Shown here one piece after another: positions 6,235-13,939 of a stretch of DNA of 15,781 nt. Every line of letters begins with the position of its first letter. Position 1 is the first letter of the stretch. The position numbers and the translations under genes are program-made. Origin of the DNA: JASLDZ01 sp964242895 (GTDB lineage Bacteria; Pseudomonadota; Alphaproteobacteria; Caulobacterales; Caulobacteraceae); contig CAXTBN010000062.1 of the NCBI GenBank assembly GCA_964242895.1, forward strand, positions 1 to 15,781. Direction: 5' to 3'. The notes below the pieces were generated by a model that had not been told where the DNA came from, did no database searches, and worked only from the letters and a program-made list of their open reading frames with translations.

Positions 6235-8535
6235 GTGTTCCGATCCCTCATGGCCGGCGCCTGCGCGCCCGCCTTGCTCGCGGCGCTCGCGGCCGCTCCG
6301 GCGCGCGCTGAGGACCCGCCCGCCTCGGCCGAGACCGTGGTCGTCACGGGCCGCGGTGCGCCGCCGCGCCTCGACCAGGTCCCGACCACCGCGGCCTCCG
6401 TCACCGCGGAAGCGGTGCGCGACACCGTCAACGCCGTCACGGTGGAGGACGAACTCAAGTACCTGCCGTCTCTCTTCGTCCGCCAGCGCGACTTCGGCGA
6501 CGACCAGGACCCGATCGCCACGCGCACCTCCGGGGTCGGCTCCTCCGCCCGCTCGCTGATCTACGCCGACGGGGTGCTGCTCTCGGCGCTGATCGGCAAC
6601 AACAACACCTCGGCCTCGCCGCACTGGCAGCTGGTGGCGCCCGACGCGGTGGAGCGCATCGACGTGCTCTACGGCCCGTTCTCCGCCGCCTACCCGGGCA
6701 ACAGCATCGGCGCGGTGGTGGAGATCACCACCAAGACGCCCACGCGGCTGGAGGCGGCGCTGGAGGTGCAGGGCGCGGTGCAGACGTTCCGGGAGTACGG
6801 CGACGACATCTCGCCGGGCGCGGCGCGCATCTCCGCCAGCCTCGGCGACCGGATCGGCGCCTTCACCTTCCGCACCACCTACAACCACCTGGACTCGGAC
6901 AACCAGCCGCTGACCTACGCCACGGTCACCATCCCGACCGCGATCTCCGCGGCGGGAACGCCGGCGACCGGCTACGTCCTCGACGCGAACCGCACGCGCG
7001 CGCCCGTCGACGTGATCGGCTCCACGGCCATCCCGCATCACAGCATCGACGACCTGACGACGCGCCTCACCTACGACCTCACCCCCGCGCTGACGGCCGC
7101 CTACACGCTGGGCGTGTTCCGCAACGACGAGGACGACACGGACGACACCTACCTGCAGGACGCCGCGGGGAACCCGGTCTACGCGGGCGTGGTGAACCTG
7201 GGCGGGCGCACGGCGACGCTGGCGAACACCGTCTTCTCCAGCGGCGTCGCGCACCTGGAGGAGATCCAGCTCGCCCAGGGGCTGTCGCTGACCTCGCACA
7301 CGGGGGGCGTGCTCGACTTCGACGTGACGGGCACGAGCTTCGACACGCTGAAGAGCCGCCAGCGCATCCCGTCGGGCGCCCTGCCGGGCGCGATCGACGG
7401 CGGGCCGGGCTCCACCACCTCGCTGGACGGCACGGGCTGGTGGACGCTGGACGGGAAGCTGACGTGGCGGCCGTTCGGCGCGGACGGGGCGCACGTGGTC
7501 ACCGCGGGCGCGCACGCCGACCGGTTCAAATTGAACAATCCCCGCTACGCCCTGAGCGACTGGACCGACGGTTCCGCCGGTGCGACCCAGACCTTCAGCC
7601 GCGGCGTCACCGAGACGGAGGCGGGCTGGCTGCAGGACCGCTGGACGATCCTGCCGACGCTGGTCGCCACCGTCGGCGGGCGCCTGGAGCACTGGGAAGC
7701 GTCGGACGGGCTGAACTTCAGCCTCTCGCCGGCCCTGAACCAACCACAGCCGCAGATCAGCGCGACGCGGTTCTCCCCCAAGGGCGTGCTGGCGTGGACT
7801 CCGCTGGCCGGCTTCACGGTCAAGGCGTCAATCGGCGTCGCGAACCGGTTCCCGACCGTGCAGGAACTCTACCAGTCGGTGACGGCGGGCTCGATCCTGG
7901 CCGTGCCCAACCCGAACCTGAAGCCCGAGCACGCCCTCTCGTCGGAGCTCCAGGGCGCTTACGCGTGGCGCTCGGGCCGCGTGCAGCTCTCCCTGTTCAG
8001 CGAGGACGTCGACGACGCGCTCATCAGCCAGACGGGGTCGCTGGCCACCGGCCCGAACACCACGACCGCGGCCACCTTCGTGCAGAACGTGGGCCACGAC
8101 CGCTCGCGTGGTGCGGAACTGGTCGGCGCGCAGGACCTGCCCGGACGCGTGACCCTGTCCGGCTGGCTGACCTACGTCGACAGCCGCATCACCGAGGACG
8201 TCGCCTTCCCGCAAGCGGTCGGCAAACAGATTCCGCAGCTGCCGCGCTTGCGGGGCGCGGTGGTGGCGAGCTGGCGACCGACCTCGACCCTCACCGCCAC
8301 CCTGGCCGGCCGCTACAGCGACCGCAGCTTCGGCGCCGTGGACAACTCGGACACCTACGCGGACACCTACATGGGCTTCGGCGCCTACTTCGTAGCGGAC
8401 GCCAAGCTGCGCTGGCGGGTGACCCCGCACGTGGAGCTCGACGCCGGCGTGAACAATCTGACCGACCGCAGCTACTTCGAGTATCACCCCTTCCCGGAGC
8501 GCACCTGGGTGGTGGGCGCGCGCTGGACGCTGTGA
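6235..8535 (+). CDS. TonB-dependent outer-membrane receptor, probably copper/metal
   Basis: This encodes 766 residues. I chose the GTG at 6235 over the GTG at 6217 because GGAGAG lies five bases before it (6224-6229). The signal peptide ends at about ARA25. A TonB-box-like ETVVVTG (33-39) follows, then the plug domain. The plug includes the motif VERIDVLYGPFSAAYPGNSIGAVVEITTKTP, typical of siderophore/metal receptors. The 22-stranded barrel ends in the usual aromatic-rich last strand (ERTWVVGARWTL). Such receptors use TonB-ExbB-ExbD energy to import ligands into the periplasm. Substrate is uncertain: the upstream DUF2946 gene favours copper, but iron chelates or zinc remain possible. No transporter or TonB gene is adjacent. 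Confidence 0.9.
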   Translation: MFRSLMAGACAPALLAALAAAPARAEDPPASAETVVVTGRGAPPRLDQVPTTAASVTAEAVRDTVNAVTVEDELKYLPSLFVRQRDFGDDQDPIATRTSGVGSSARSLIYADGVLLSALIGNNNTSASPHWQLVAPDAVERIDVLYGPFSAAYPGNSIGAVVEITTKTPTRLEAALEVQGAVQTFREYGDDISPGAARISASLGDRIGAFTFRTTYNHLDSDNQPLTYATVTIPTAISAAGTPATGYVLDANRTRAPVDVIGSTAIPHHSIDDLTTRLTYDLTPALTAAYTLGVFRNDEDDTDDTYLQDAAGNPVYAGVVNLGGRTATLANTVFSSGVAHLEEIQLAQGLSLTSHTGGVLDFDVTGTSFDTLKSRQRIPSGALPGAIDGGPGSTTSLDGTGWWTLDGKLTWRPFGADGAHVVTAGAHADRFKLNNPRYALSDWTDGSAGATQTFSRGVTETEAGWLQDRWTILPTLVATVGGRLEHWEASDGLNFSLSPALNQPQPQISATRFSPKGVLAWTPLAGFTVKASIGVANRFPTVQELYQSVTAGSILAVPNPNLKPEHALSSELQGAYAWRSGRVQLSLFSEDVDDALISQTGSLATGPNTTTAATFVQNVGHDRSRGAELVGAQDLPGRVTLSGWLTYVDSRITEDVAFPQAVGKQIPQLPRLRGAVVASWRPTSTLTATLAGRYSDRSFGAVDNSDTYADTYMGFGAYFVADAKLRWRVTPHVELDAGVNNLTDRSYFEYHPFPERTWVVGARWTL

Positions 8536-8568
8536 CCGGCCCTCGCGCGCGTGACACCGTTCTGCGCA

Positions 8569-8596
8569 GCGGGGACAAACCGCGATCTATCCCCGC
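8569..8596 (+). terminator. Terminator-like hairpin after the TonB receptor
   Basis: GCGGGGA (8569-8575) pairs with TCCCCGC (8590-8596), a 7-bp stem with a 14-base loop, 33 bases after the receptor stop. No T-run follows, so it could stabilise the mRNA 3' end rather than terminate on its own. Confidence 0.4.
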
Positions 8597-8645
8597 CCCC
8601 TCGCGCCGGGCGCACTCTTCACCTGACCCCGCGGCGGGGGGAGGG

Positions 8646-8961
8646 CGCTTCGGATCCGCGCCTGAAGCGGCCGCGGGGCGGCGATCGTGCGGGCCCCGGA
8701 TCGCGGAGCGATCCAACGCCGGGGAAATTGGCTGCGGGGTGTGAAAACCGCAGCGCCCGGGAGGCCCGGATGCCTCCCGCCCGCCGGGTCCTGGGGCCGC
8801 GAGGTCACCGGGAGCGGCGCAGGGGTCAGAGCCTGCGTCGCGGACGACTGCACCTGGGCGGACAATGCCCGTTGCAAGGACCCCCGAGAAGCGGTCGCGC
8901 GGAGCGTCGGCGGGGACGCCGAAACCCACACACTCCACTCCGGTCCCGGGCGCACGCCCGG
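8646..8961. other. Gene-free, hairpin-rich stretch between the receptor and proC
   Basis: The 561 bases 8536-9096 hold no open frame that looks like protein: the long frames on both strands are Arg/Pro/Gly-rich shadows. Within them lie at least seven perfect short hairpins: 8646-8669 (CGCTTC stem), 8698-8714 (GGATCGC, GGA loop), 8731-8754 (GCTGCGG), 8758-8779 (CGGGAGGC, 8 bp), 8818-8837 (CGCAGG), 8907-8922 (TCGGCG with a GGGA GNRA loop) and 8946-8961 (CCGGGC). Four of them lie within 140 bases. The segment may be an intergenic palindromic repeat, a small RNA, or a leftover of the insertion that separates ybjN from proC. GC-rich DNA forms hairpins by chance, so this is moderate evidence only. 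Confidence 0.45.
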
Positions 8962-9096
8962 CGCTCCGCATCCTCCCCCATCCCCCGAGCGGCCCCGCCG
9001 CGTCGGGCGCCTCGGCGCGGCCACGGTCGGCGCGGCGCGGCCGCCCCGCGGGCGCGTTGACGCGCTCCGGCGGGAAGCGCAGCTAGGACGACGGTC

Positions 9097-9921
9097 ATGA
9101 TGGACGCCACACCCCTTCTTCTCGTCGGCGCGGGCCGGCTCGGCGGCGCCCTGGCCGCGGGCTGGCGCAAGGCGGGCGTGCTCGCGGCGTCCGACCTCCT
9201 GGTGCGCGATCCCTCGCCCGGCGAGGAGGCGCGGGCCGCGATCGCAGAGGGCGCGGTGCGCGACCCGTCCGACGCGGCGGTCGCTTCCGCGCGCACGGTG
9301 CTGTTCGCCGTCAAGCCGCAGGGCTGGACCGCCAAGGCGCGCGAGCTCGCGCCGCGGCTCGCGCCGGACGCGGTGGTCGTGTCCGTGCTGGCGGGCGTGC
9401 GCGCGGGAGACCTCGGCGAGGCGTTCGGCGGCCGGCGCGTGGCGCGGGTCATGCCCACCACGGCCGTGGCGATCGCGCAGGGCGTGGCGGGCGTCTACGC
9501 CGCCGACCCCGACGCGCGGGCCCGCGCGCACCTGCTGTTCGATCCGATCTCCACCGCGGTCGACGTGACGGAGGAGGGTCTGATGGACGCGGTGGTGGGC
9601 GTGTCGGGCTCCGCCCCCGCCTACCTCTACGCCTTCACCGAGGCGCTGGCCGCCGCCGGCGAGAGCCTCGGGCTGGCCGCGGTCGACTCGGCGCGCCTGG
9701 CGCGGGCCACGGTGGAGAGCGCGGCGGCGCTGATGGCCGCCTCCGACCTCGGCCCGGCCGAGCTGCGCGCGCAGGTGACCTCGCCGCGGGGCGCGACCGA
9801 GGCCGCGCTCGACGTGCTGCTGCAGCCGGGCGCGCTGCCCGCGCTCCTGCGTCACGCCGCCGCCGCCGCGGCGCACCGATCGCGCGAACTGGCGGGCGAG
9901 GGCGCAACCCCCGGCGCTTGA
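9097..9921 (+). CDS. proC: Pyrroline-5-carboxylate reductase
   Basis: This 274-residue enzyme catalyses the last step of proline synthesis, the NAD(P)H-dependent reduction of 1-pyrroline-5-carboxylate to L-proline, in the cytoplasm. The N-terminal Rossmann fold has LLVGAGRLGGALAAGW with the dinucleotide loop at residues 11-16. VKPQ (72-75), VARVMPTTAVAIAQGV (115-130), the substrate-loop motif SGSAPAY (170-176) and the C-terminal helical signature VTSPRGATEAAL (227-238) all match the family. Length is normal. Two adjacent ATGs (9097 and 9100) could start it; AGGA at 9085-9088 serves either. The TetR gene follows after 16 bases, so the two are probably cotranscribed. The 5' neighbour expected in related genomes, ybjN, is displaced 3.4 kb upstream. 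Confidence 0.96.
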   Translation: MMDATPLLLVGAGRLGGALAAGWRKAGVLAASDLLVRDPSPGEEARAAIAEGAVRDPSDAAVASARTVLFAVKPQGWTAKARELAPRLAPDAVVVSVLAGVRAGDLGEAFGGRRVARVMPTTAVAIAQGVAGVYAADPDARARAHLLFDPISTAVDVTEEGLMDAVVGVSGSAPAYLYAFTEALAAAGESLGLAAVDSARLARATVESAAALMAASDLGPAELRAQVTSPRGATEAALDVLLQPGALPALLRHAAAAAAHRSRELAGEGATPGA

Positions 9922-9937
9922 GCGCGGTTCACGCGAC

Positions 9938-11005
9938 ATGGCCCGCACCCCCAGACGCCCTCTCACCTCCCGATCCGCCGAGGGCGCGGGGGGCGGCTCC
10001 GTCATCCGCGGCGCCGCGACGTCCCGGCGTCGCGGCCCGGCCGCCCGGGGCGTGGAGGGCGAACCGGCCATCCCCAACGATCTCGTCGACGTCGAGGCCC
10101 CTCCACAGGGCGGGGCCGCGGTGGACGCCAGAGCCTACACCGTCCCGTCCGAGACGGCCGGCGAACCGGCCATCCCCTCCGACCTCGTGGACGTGGAGGC
10201 GCCGCCGCAGGGCGGCTCCGCCGTGGACACGGCCGCCTACGCCCGTCCCGGCCGGGGCGGGACGCCGCGCCGGCCGCGCGGCGCCGCGCGCTCGCAGATC
10301 GATGCGCAGGCCCCGCCACCCCCGTCCCACGCGGCGGGCGGGCCAGCCTCCGAGCCGATGGCCGCGGACCCGCTCGACGGCGAGGCCGGCGGCGCGCCGC
10401 CGCCGGCCGGCCCCGAGCTCGGCGGCGGCGACGCCGGCGAGGCCCGGAGCGATCTGTCCCCCGACGACCTGCTCGGCCACGCGGCCGTGGCGGCGCTGCG
10501 GCTGGCGGCCGACCGGCCCTGGACGGAGGTGACGCTGCGCGATGTGGCGCGCGAGGCGCAGGTGCCCTTCGCCGCGCTCTACGCCCGCGCCCCGGGACGT
10601 CGCGCGCTGCTGCTGGCGCTCTCCGCGCGGCTCGACCGCGAGGCGCTGGACCGCAGCGCCGACGACTCCGCGCCCGCGCCGCGGGACCGCCTGTTCGAGG
10701 CCTTCATGTCGCGGCTTGAGGTCATGGCCCCGCACCGCGACGCCCTCCTGGCCGTGGGTCGCGCGGAAGGCGTGGCGCTCGCGCCGGCGCTGCCGCGCAC
10801 GGCGCGCGCCCTTGCCGAGGGTGCGGGCGTGGACACCTCGGGCGCGCGGGGGGCGCTGCGCGTGGCCGCGCTCACGGGCGCCTGGGCGCGCACGCTGCAG
10901 GTGTGGGGCGACGACGAGGGCGCGCTGAACCGCACCATGGCCGAGATCGACAAGCTGCTGACCCGTGCCGACAAGCGTCTGTCGCGGGTGGGCGCCGGCT
11001 TCTAG
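9938..11005 (+). CDS. TetR-family regulator with long repeat-bearing N-terminal extension
   Basis: This encodes 355 residues, well above the usual 190-230 for TetR regulators. Residues 1-175 are Ala/Gly/Pro/Arg-rich and predicted disordered. They include a 27-residue motif present twice (41-67 and 75-101) and a faint third copy near 119-130. The TetR_N helix-turn-helix domain spans about residues 176-232, with VTLRDVAREAQVPFAALYARAP as the HTH. The C-terminal helical domain (about 245-350) would bind a ligand or dimerise, and contains RLFEAFMSRLEVMAPHRDALL. The start at 9938 has no strong ribosome binding site but lies 16 bases after proC. Synonymous-rich divergence between the two repeats shows the extension is translated and conserved. 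Target genes and ligand are unknown. Confidence 0.82.
   Translation: MARTPRRPLTSRSAEGAGGGSVIRGAATSRRRGPAARGVEGEPAIPNDLVDVEAPPQGGAAVDARAYTVPSETAGEPAIPSDLVDVEAPPQGGSAVDTAAYARPGRGGTPRRPRGAARSQIDAQAPPPPSHAAGGPASEPMAADPLDGEAGGAPPPAGPELGGGDAGEARSDLSPDDLLGHAAVAALRLAADRPWTEVTLRDVAREAQVPFAALYARAPGRRALLLALSARLDREALDRSADDSAPAPRDRLFEAFMSRLEVMAPHRDALLAVGRAEGVALAPALPRTARALAEGAGVDTSGARGALRVAALTGAWARTLQVWGDDEGALNRTMAEIDKLLTRADKRLSRVGAGF
10058..10240 (+). repeat. Duplicated 27-codon coding repeat in the TetR extension
   Basis: Codons for GEPAIPxDLVDVEAPPQGG occur at 10058-10138 and again at 10160-10240, each followed by xAVDxxAY, with a period of 102 bases. The peptides differ at 4 of 27 positions, while eight further codons differ only synonymously. 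This is an old duplication kept at protein level, not a recent slippage. A weaker relative, IDAQAPPPPS, lies about 37 residues further on. Confidence 0.85.
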
Positions 11006-11008
11006 GGC

Positions 11009-11039
11009 CGGCCGCATCCCCGCTCCGCATCGGCGGCCG
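11009..11039. terminator. Hairpin between convergent TetR and asnB genes
   Basis: CGGCCGC (11009-11015) pairs with GCGGCCG (11033-11039), a 7-bp stem with a 17-base loop, in the 91-bp gap between the two convergent stop codons. It lies 3 bases after the TetR stop. It lacks a T-run; a bidirectional terminator or mRNA end structure is likely but unproven. Confidence 0.35.
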
Positions 11040-11096
11040 TAGAATGGCCGGATGACAGGTTCGGCTAGCCTCGGACCGGTGGGCGGCCTCCGCGAC

Positions 11097-12884
11097 CTAG
11101 CCGGAGCCGAGCACCAGTTCCCGCGCCTCGTCGGCCGTGGCGCCCTCCTGGTGGATCGCACCCCACAGGGCGAAGAACACCAGCGGCCACCACGACCGGC
11201 GCTGCGCCGGGTCCGCGAAGGCGCTGCGGACCGCGTCGTCGTCGCATACGGCGCGCACGTGCGGGCGGGCGGCCACGCGCGCTCCGGTCGCCACGGAGTC
11301 CGGCGCGATCCAGTCGGCCACGGGGACGGTGAAGCCCTGCTTCCTCGCCCAGGGTTCGGCGGCGGGGCAGGCGCGCTCCAGCCAGCGGCGCAGGATCCAC
11401 TTGCCCCACCGCCCACGCACCTTCATCCGGTCCGGCAGGCTCCAGGCGAAGGCGGCGACCTCGCGATCGAGGAACGGCGTGCGGCCCTCCAGCCCGTGCG
11501 CCATCAGCATGCGGTCGAGCTTCAGCAGCAGGTCGTCGGGCAGCCACGTGGCGATGTCGTCGTGCTGCGCGCGCTGGAGCGGCGTGAGCCCGGCGGGGCG
11601 ATCGTCCGCGGCGGCCCGACGCCATCGCTCCAGGGCGCCGCGTCCCCCGTTCTTCAGGAAGTGCGCGTCCACCTGCGGCTCGGCGGGGCGGCCGCCCAGC
11701 CAGCGGGGACGCAGCGCGCGCCGATAGCGGCCGTAGCCTGCGAACAGCTCGTCGCCGCCCTCGCCGGAGAGCACGACGGTGAGCGCGCCCTTCGCCGCCT
11801 CCGCCAGCTTGTAGGTGGGCAGGCAGGCGTAGTCGGTCGTGGGATTGTCCAGCGCCCAGGCCACGTGCGGGACGATGCGGCGGAAGTCCTCCGTCGTGAA
11901 GGTCGTCTCGCGCCAGTCCAGCCCCAGGGCGCGGGCGACGCGTTCGGCCCCGCGCCGCTCGTCGGCCGCGCCCGGCTGGTCGAATCCGCAGGTGTAGGCC
12001 GTCACGGGCCGGCCGTTCAGCCGCGCCATCAGCGTGGCGATCACGGCCGAGTCGACGCCGCCGGACAGGAACAGCCCGTAGGGCACGTCCGAACGTTGGT
12101 GCACGCGCACGCTGTCCTCCAGGACCGCGTCCAGCTCGGCGAGCCACGTCGCCTCGCTCGCCCTTCGCGTGCGGGAGGCGGGCAGGGCCGGTCGGCGCAT
12201 CGCGGGCGGGGCCTCCCGACCGACTTCGGCGAGCGCCGGTCCGAGCCGGCCGTCGATCCCTGCCGTCCGCGCCCCGGCGATCTGCAGCTCCGCCCCGGGC
12301 TGGACCCGCCGCACGAGGGCCAACGCCGCCGGGCTGACGACGTACCCCAGCGCCAGGAGCTCCTCCGCCGCCGTTGGGGATATTTCCGGCGCTCCGATCC
12401 CGGCCAACGCCCTCGGCTCGGAGGCGAACGTGCCGGGCCGGCGATCGACGGTGTACAGCGGCTTGATGCCGAACGGGTCGCGCACCAGCCAGGTGCGGCC
12501 GTCGCCGCCCACCAGGCAAAAGGCGTACATGCCGCGCAGGCGGCCGAAGGCGCGCTCGCCCTCCTGCGCGTAGATGTGGAGAAGCGGCTCGAAGTCGCTG
12601 CCGGTGCTCAGCTTTCCGGCGAGGCCGAACTCCTCGATCAGCTCGACGTAATTGTAGATCTCGCCGTTGCCGATCACGGTCGAGCCGGCGGCGTGGAGCG
12701 GTTGCCAGCCGCACTCCAGGTCGATGATCGACAGGCGCGCGTGCGCCAGCGCCGCTCCGCCGACCGCCTCGACGCGCACGCCGTCCGGCCCGCGGTGGGC
12801 GAGGGCGGCGATCATGCGGCGCGCCTCCTCCACGCTTTCCGGAGCGTCGGCCAGCGGGCCCAGCACCCCGGCGACGCCGCACAT
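11097..12884 (-). CDS. asnB: AsnB-type glutamine-dependent asparagine synthetase/amidotransferase
   Basis: This 595-residue two-domain enzyme has an N-terminal Ntn glutaminase domain. It shows nucleophile C2 right after Met1, HRGPDG (30-35), LSIIDL (51-56), NGEIYN (73-78), GSD (95-97) and RDPFGIKPLY (135-144). The synthetase domain has the ATP-pyrophosphatase loop SGGVDS (274-279), LSGEGGDELFAGY (372-384) and LEGRTPFLDREV (465-476). Ammonia released from glutamine is passed to an adenylated acid, normally aspartate. Its start overlaps the glycosyltransferase stop (TGATG), and this pairing suggests it amidates a sugar acid or amino-acid substituent of a surface glycan rather than supplying asparagine. 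AsnB homologues of this kind are common in polysaccharide loci. Catalytic residues look complete; the gene symbol reflects family, not proven substrate. Confidence 0.88.
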   Translation of the reverse strand: MCGVAGVLGPLADAPESVEEARRMIAALAHRGPDGVRVEAVGGAALAHARLSIIDLECGWQPLHAAGSTVIGNGEIYNYVELIEEFGLAGKLSTGSDFEPLLHIYAQEGERAFGRLRGMYAFCLVGGDGRTWLVRDPFGIKPLYTVDRRPGTFASEPRALAGIGAPEISPTAAEELLALGYVVSPAALALVRRVQPGAELQIAGARTAGIDGRLGPALAEVGREAPPAMRRPALPASRTRRASEATWLAELDAVLEDSVRVHQRSDVPYGLFLSGGVDSAVIATLMARLNGRPVTAYTCGFDQPGAADERRGAERVARALGLDWRETTFTTEDFRRIVPHVAWALDNPTTDYACLPTYKLAEAAKGALTVVLSGEGGDELFAGYGRYRRALRPRWLGGRPAEPQVDAHFLKNGGRGALERWRRAAADDRPAGLTPLQRAQHDDIATWLPDDLLLKLDRMLMAHGLEGRTPFLDREVAAFAWSLPDRMKVRGRWGKWILRRWLERACPAAEPWARKQGFTVPVADWIAPDSVATGARVAARPHVRAVCDDDAVRSAFADPAQRRSWWPLVFFALWGAIHQEGATADEARELVLGSG

Positions 12885-13909
12885 CAGCCCGCCCCCAGCC
12901 GCGCGAACAGCTCGCGCCAGCGCGCCAGCACCGCTCGCCGCCCGAAGCCGGCCGCCGCCCGCGCGCGACCCGCCTGCGCCAGCCGTTGCGCGAGCGCGGG
13001 CGAGGCCAGCACCCGGCGCACGGCGTCGGCGAGGGCGGCGTCGTCCTCCACCGCCACGAGCAGGCCGTCCTCCCCGTCCGCGACGAGGGTGCGCGGGCCC
13101 TGCGCGGCCGCGGCCACGACGGGGGAGCCGTGCGCCCAGGCCTGGATCACCGTGTTGCCCAAGGGTTCGTACCGCGACGGGAACACGGTCACGTCGGCGG
13201 CGCGATACAGGGCGGAGGCGTCCGGCCGCCAGCCGAGGAAACGCACCCTCGACCCGACCCCGAGCGTCCCGGCCTGCGTCTTCAGCTCACCCTCGAGCGG
13301 GCCGGAGCCGGCGATCCAGAGCCACGCGTCGGGCAGTCGGGCGAGGGCGCGCAGCAGCACGTCCAGCCCCTTGGCCGGATGCAGCCGGCTCATGGCCAGC
13401 AGCAGGGGCGCGTCCTCCGGCGTGTCGAGAGCGGCCCGCGGCGCCGCGGGCGCGTCGGGGCCCGGCTCGGCGAAGTTGGGGATGACGCTGAGCCGGTCGG
13501 CGGGCCAGCCCTCGCGGCTCAACCAGTCGCCGATGTCGGCCGTATTGGCGACCAGATGATCGAAGCCGCGGTAGTACTTCAGGTCGTAGTACCCTCCCAG
13601 ACGGCCCACGCGCGGCCGACCGGCCGGCGTGAAACGGGCTGCGCGATTCATCCAGGCGACCGCCACCCGCGCCTCTTCCTCGCGGGCGAAGCGCTGCAGC
13701 CGGGGACGGGTGCGCACGTCGAGGGGGCCGCCGAATGGTGCGAGCGCGTAGGGCACGCCGGCGTCTGTCAGGGCCGTCTCTCGATGAGGATGGGCTCGCA
13801 GCGCCGCCGACTGGTCGCTCCCTTCGGCTTGGAGCGCGGTGACGAGGTCGAGGAAGTAGGTCTCGGCGCCGCCGTCGCGGGCGGAGCCCAGGATGTGCAG
13901 GACGGTCAC
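12884..13909 (-). CDS. GT4-family glycosyltransferase
   Basis: This encodes 341 residues from a GTG at 13909-13907. The N-terminal Rossmann domain begins VLHILGSARDGGAETYFLDL, with the glycine-rich acceptor-side loop at residues 8-15. The C-terminal nucleotide-sugar domain has LLAMSRLHPAKGLDVLLRALA (170-190), an AGSGPLEGEL loop (200-209), VRFLGW (222-227) and VFPSRYEPLGNTVIQAWAHGSPVVA (242-266). These fit the GT-B, retaining GT4 family of cytosolic or membrane-peripheral enzymes. The usual EX7E pair reads E248 and Q256, so the second glutamate is replaced. No signal or transmembrane segment is seen. It begins 30 bases after the tRNA-Met gene without its own clear promoter or ribosome binding site, and is coupled to asnB by a 1-base overlap. 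A role in surface glycan assembly is inferred. Confidence 0.88.
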   Translation of the reverse strand: MTVLHILGSARDGGAETYFLDLVTALQAEGSDQSAALRAHPHRETALTDAGVPYALAPFGGPLDVRTRPRLQRFAREEEARVAVAWMNRAARFTPAGRPRVGRLGGYYDLKYYRGFDHLVANTADIGDWLSREGWPADRLSVIPNFAEPGPDAPAAPRAALDTPEDAPLLLAMSRLHPAKGLDVLLRALARLPDAWLWIAGSGPLEGELKTQAGTLGVGSRVRFLGWRPDASALYRAADVTVFPSRYEPLGNTVIQAWAHGSPVVAAAAQGPRTLVADGEDGLLVAVEDDAALADAVRRVLASPALAQRLAQAGRARAAAGFGRRAVLARWRELFARLGAG

Positions 13910-13939
13910 GGCGGAGGCGACCCCGGGGTGGGGCGGCGG

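Noticed and set aside
5926..7743. 605-codon minus-strand frame across the DUF2946 and receptor genes
   Set aside because: Its Arg/Gly/Val-rich composition is typical of a shadow frame, and the plus strand carries a recognisable receptor.
9057..9089. Promoter TTGACG...TAGGAC before proC
   Set aside because: The -35 is excellent but the spacer is 21 bases, and TAGGAC overlaps the AGGA ribosome binding site; readthrough or another promoter is as likely.
8536..9096. Cobalamin or TPP riboswitch near the TonB receptor
   Set aside because: I looked for the B12-box and TPP core sequences on both strands and found none; the element is also downstream, not upstream, of the receptor.
8587..10077. 496-codon minus-strand frame over the spacer, proC and the TetR start
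   Set aside because: It opposes proC and is low-complexity Arg/Ala/Gly; no domain is visible.
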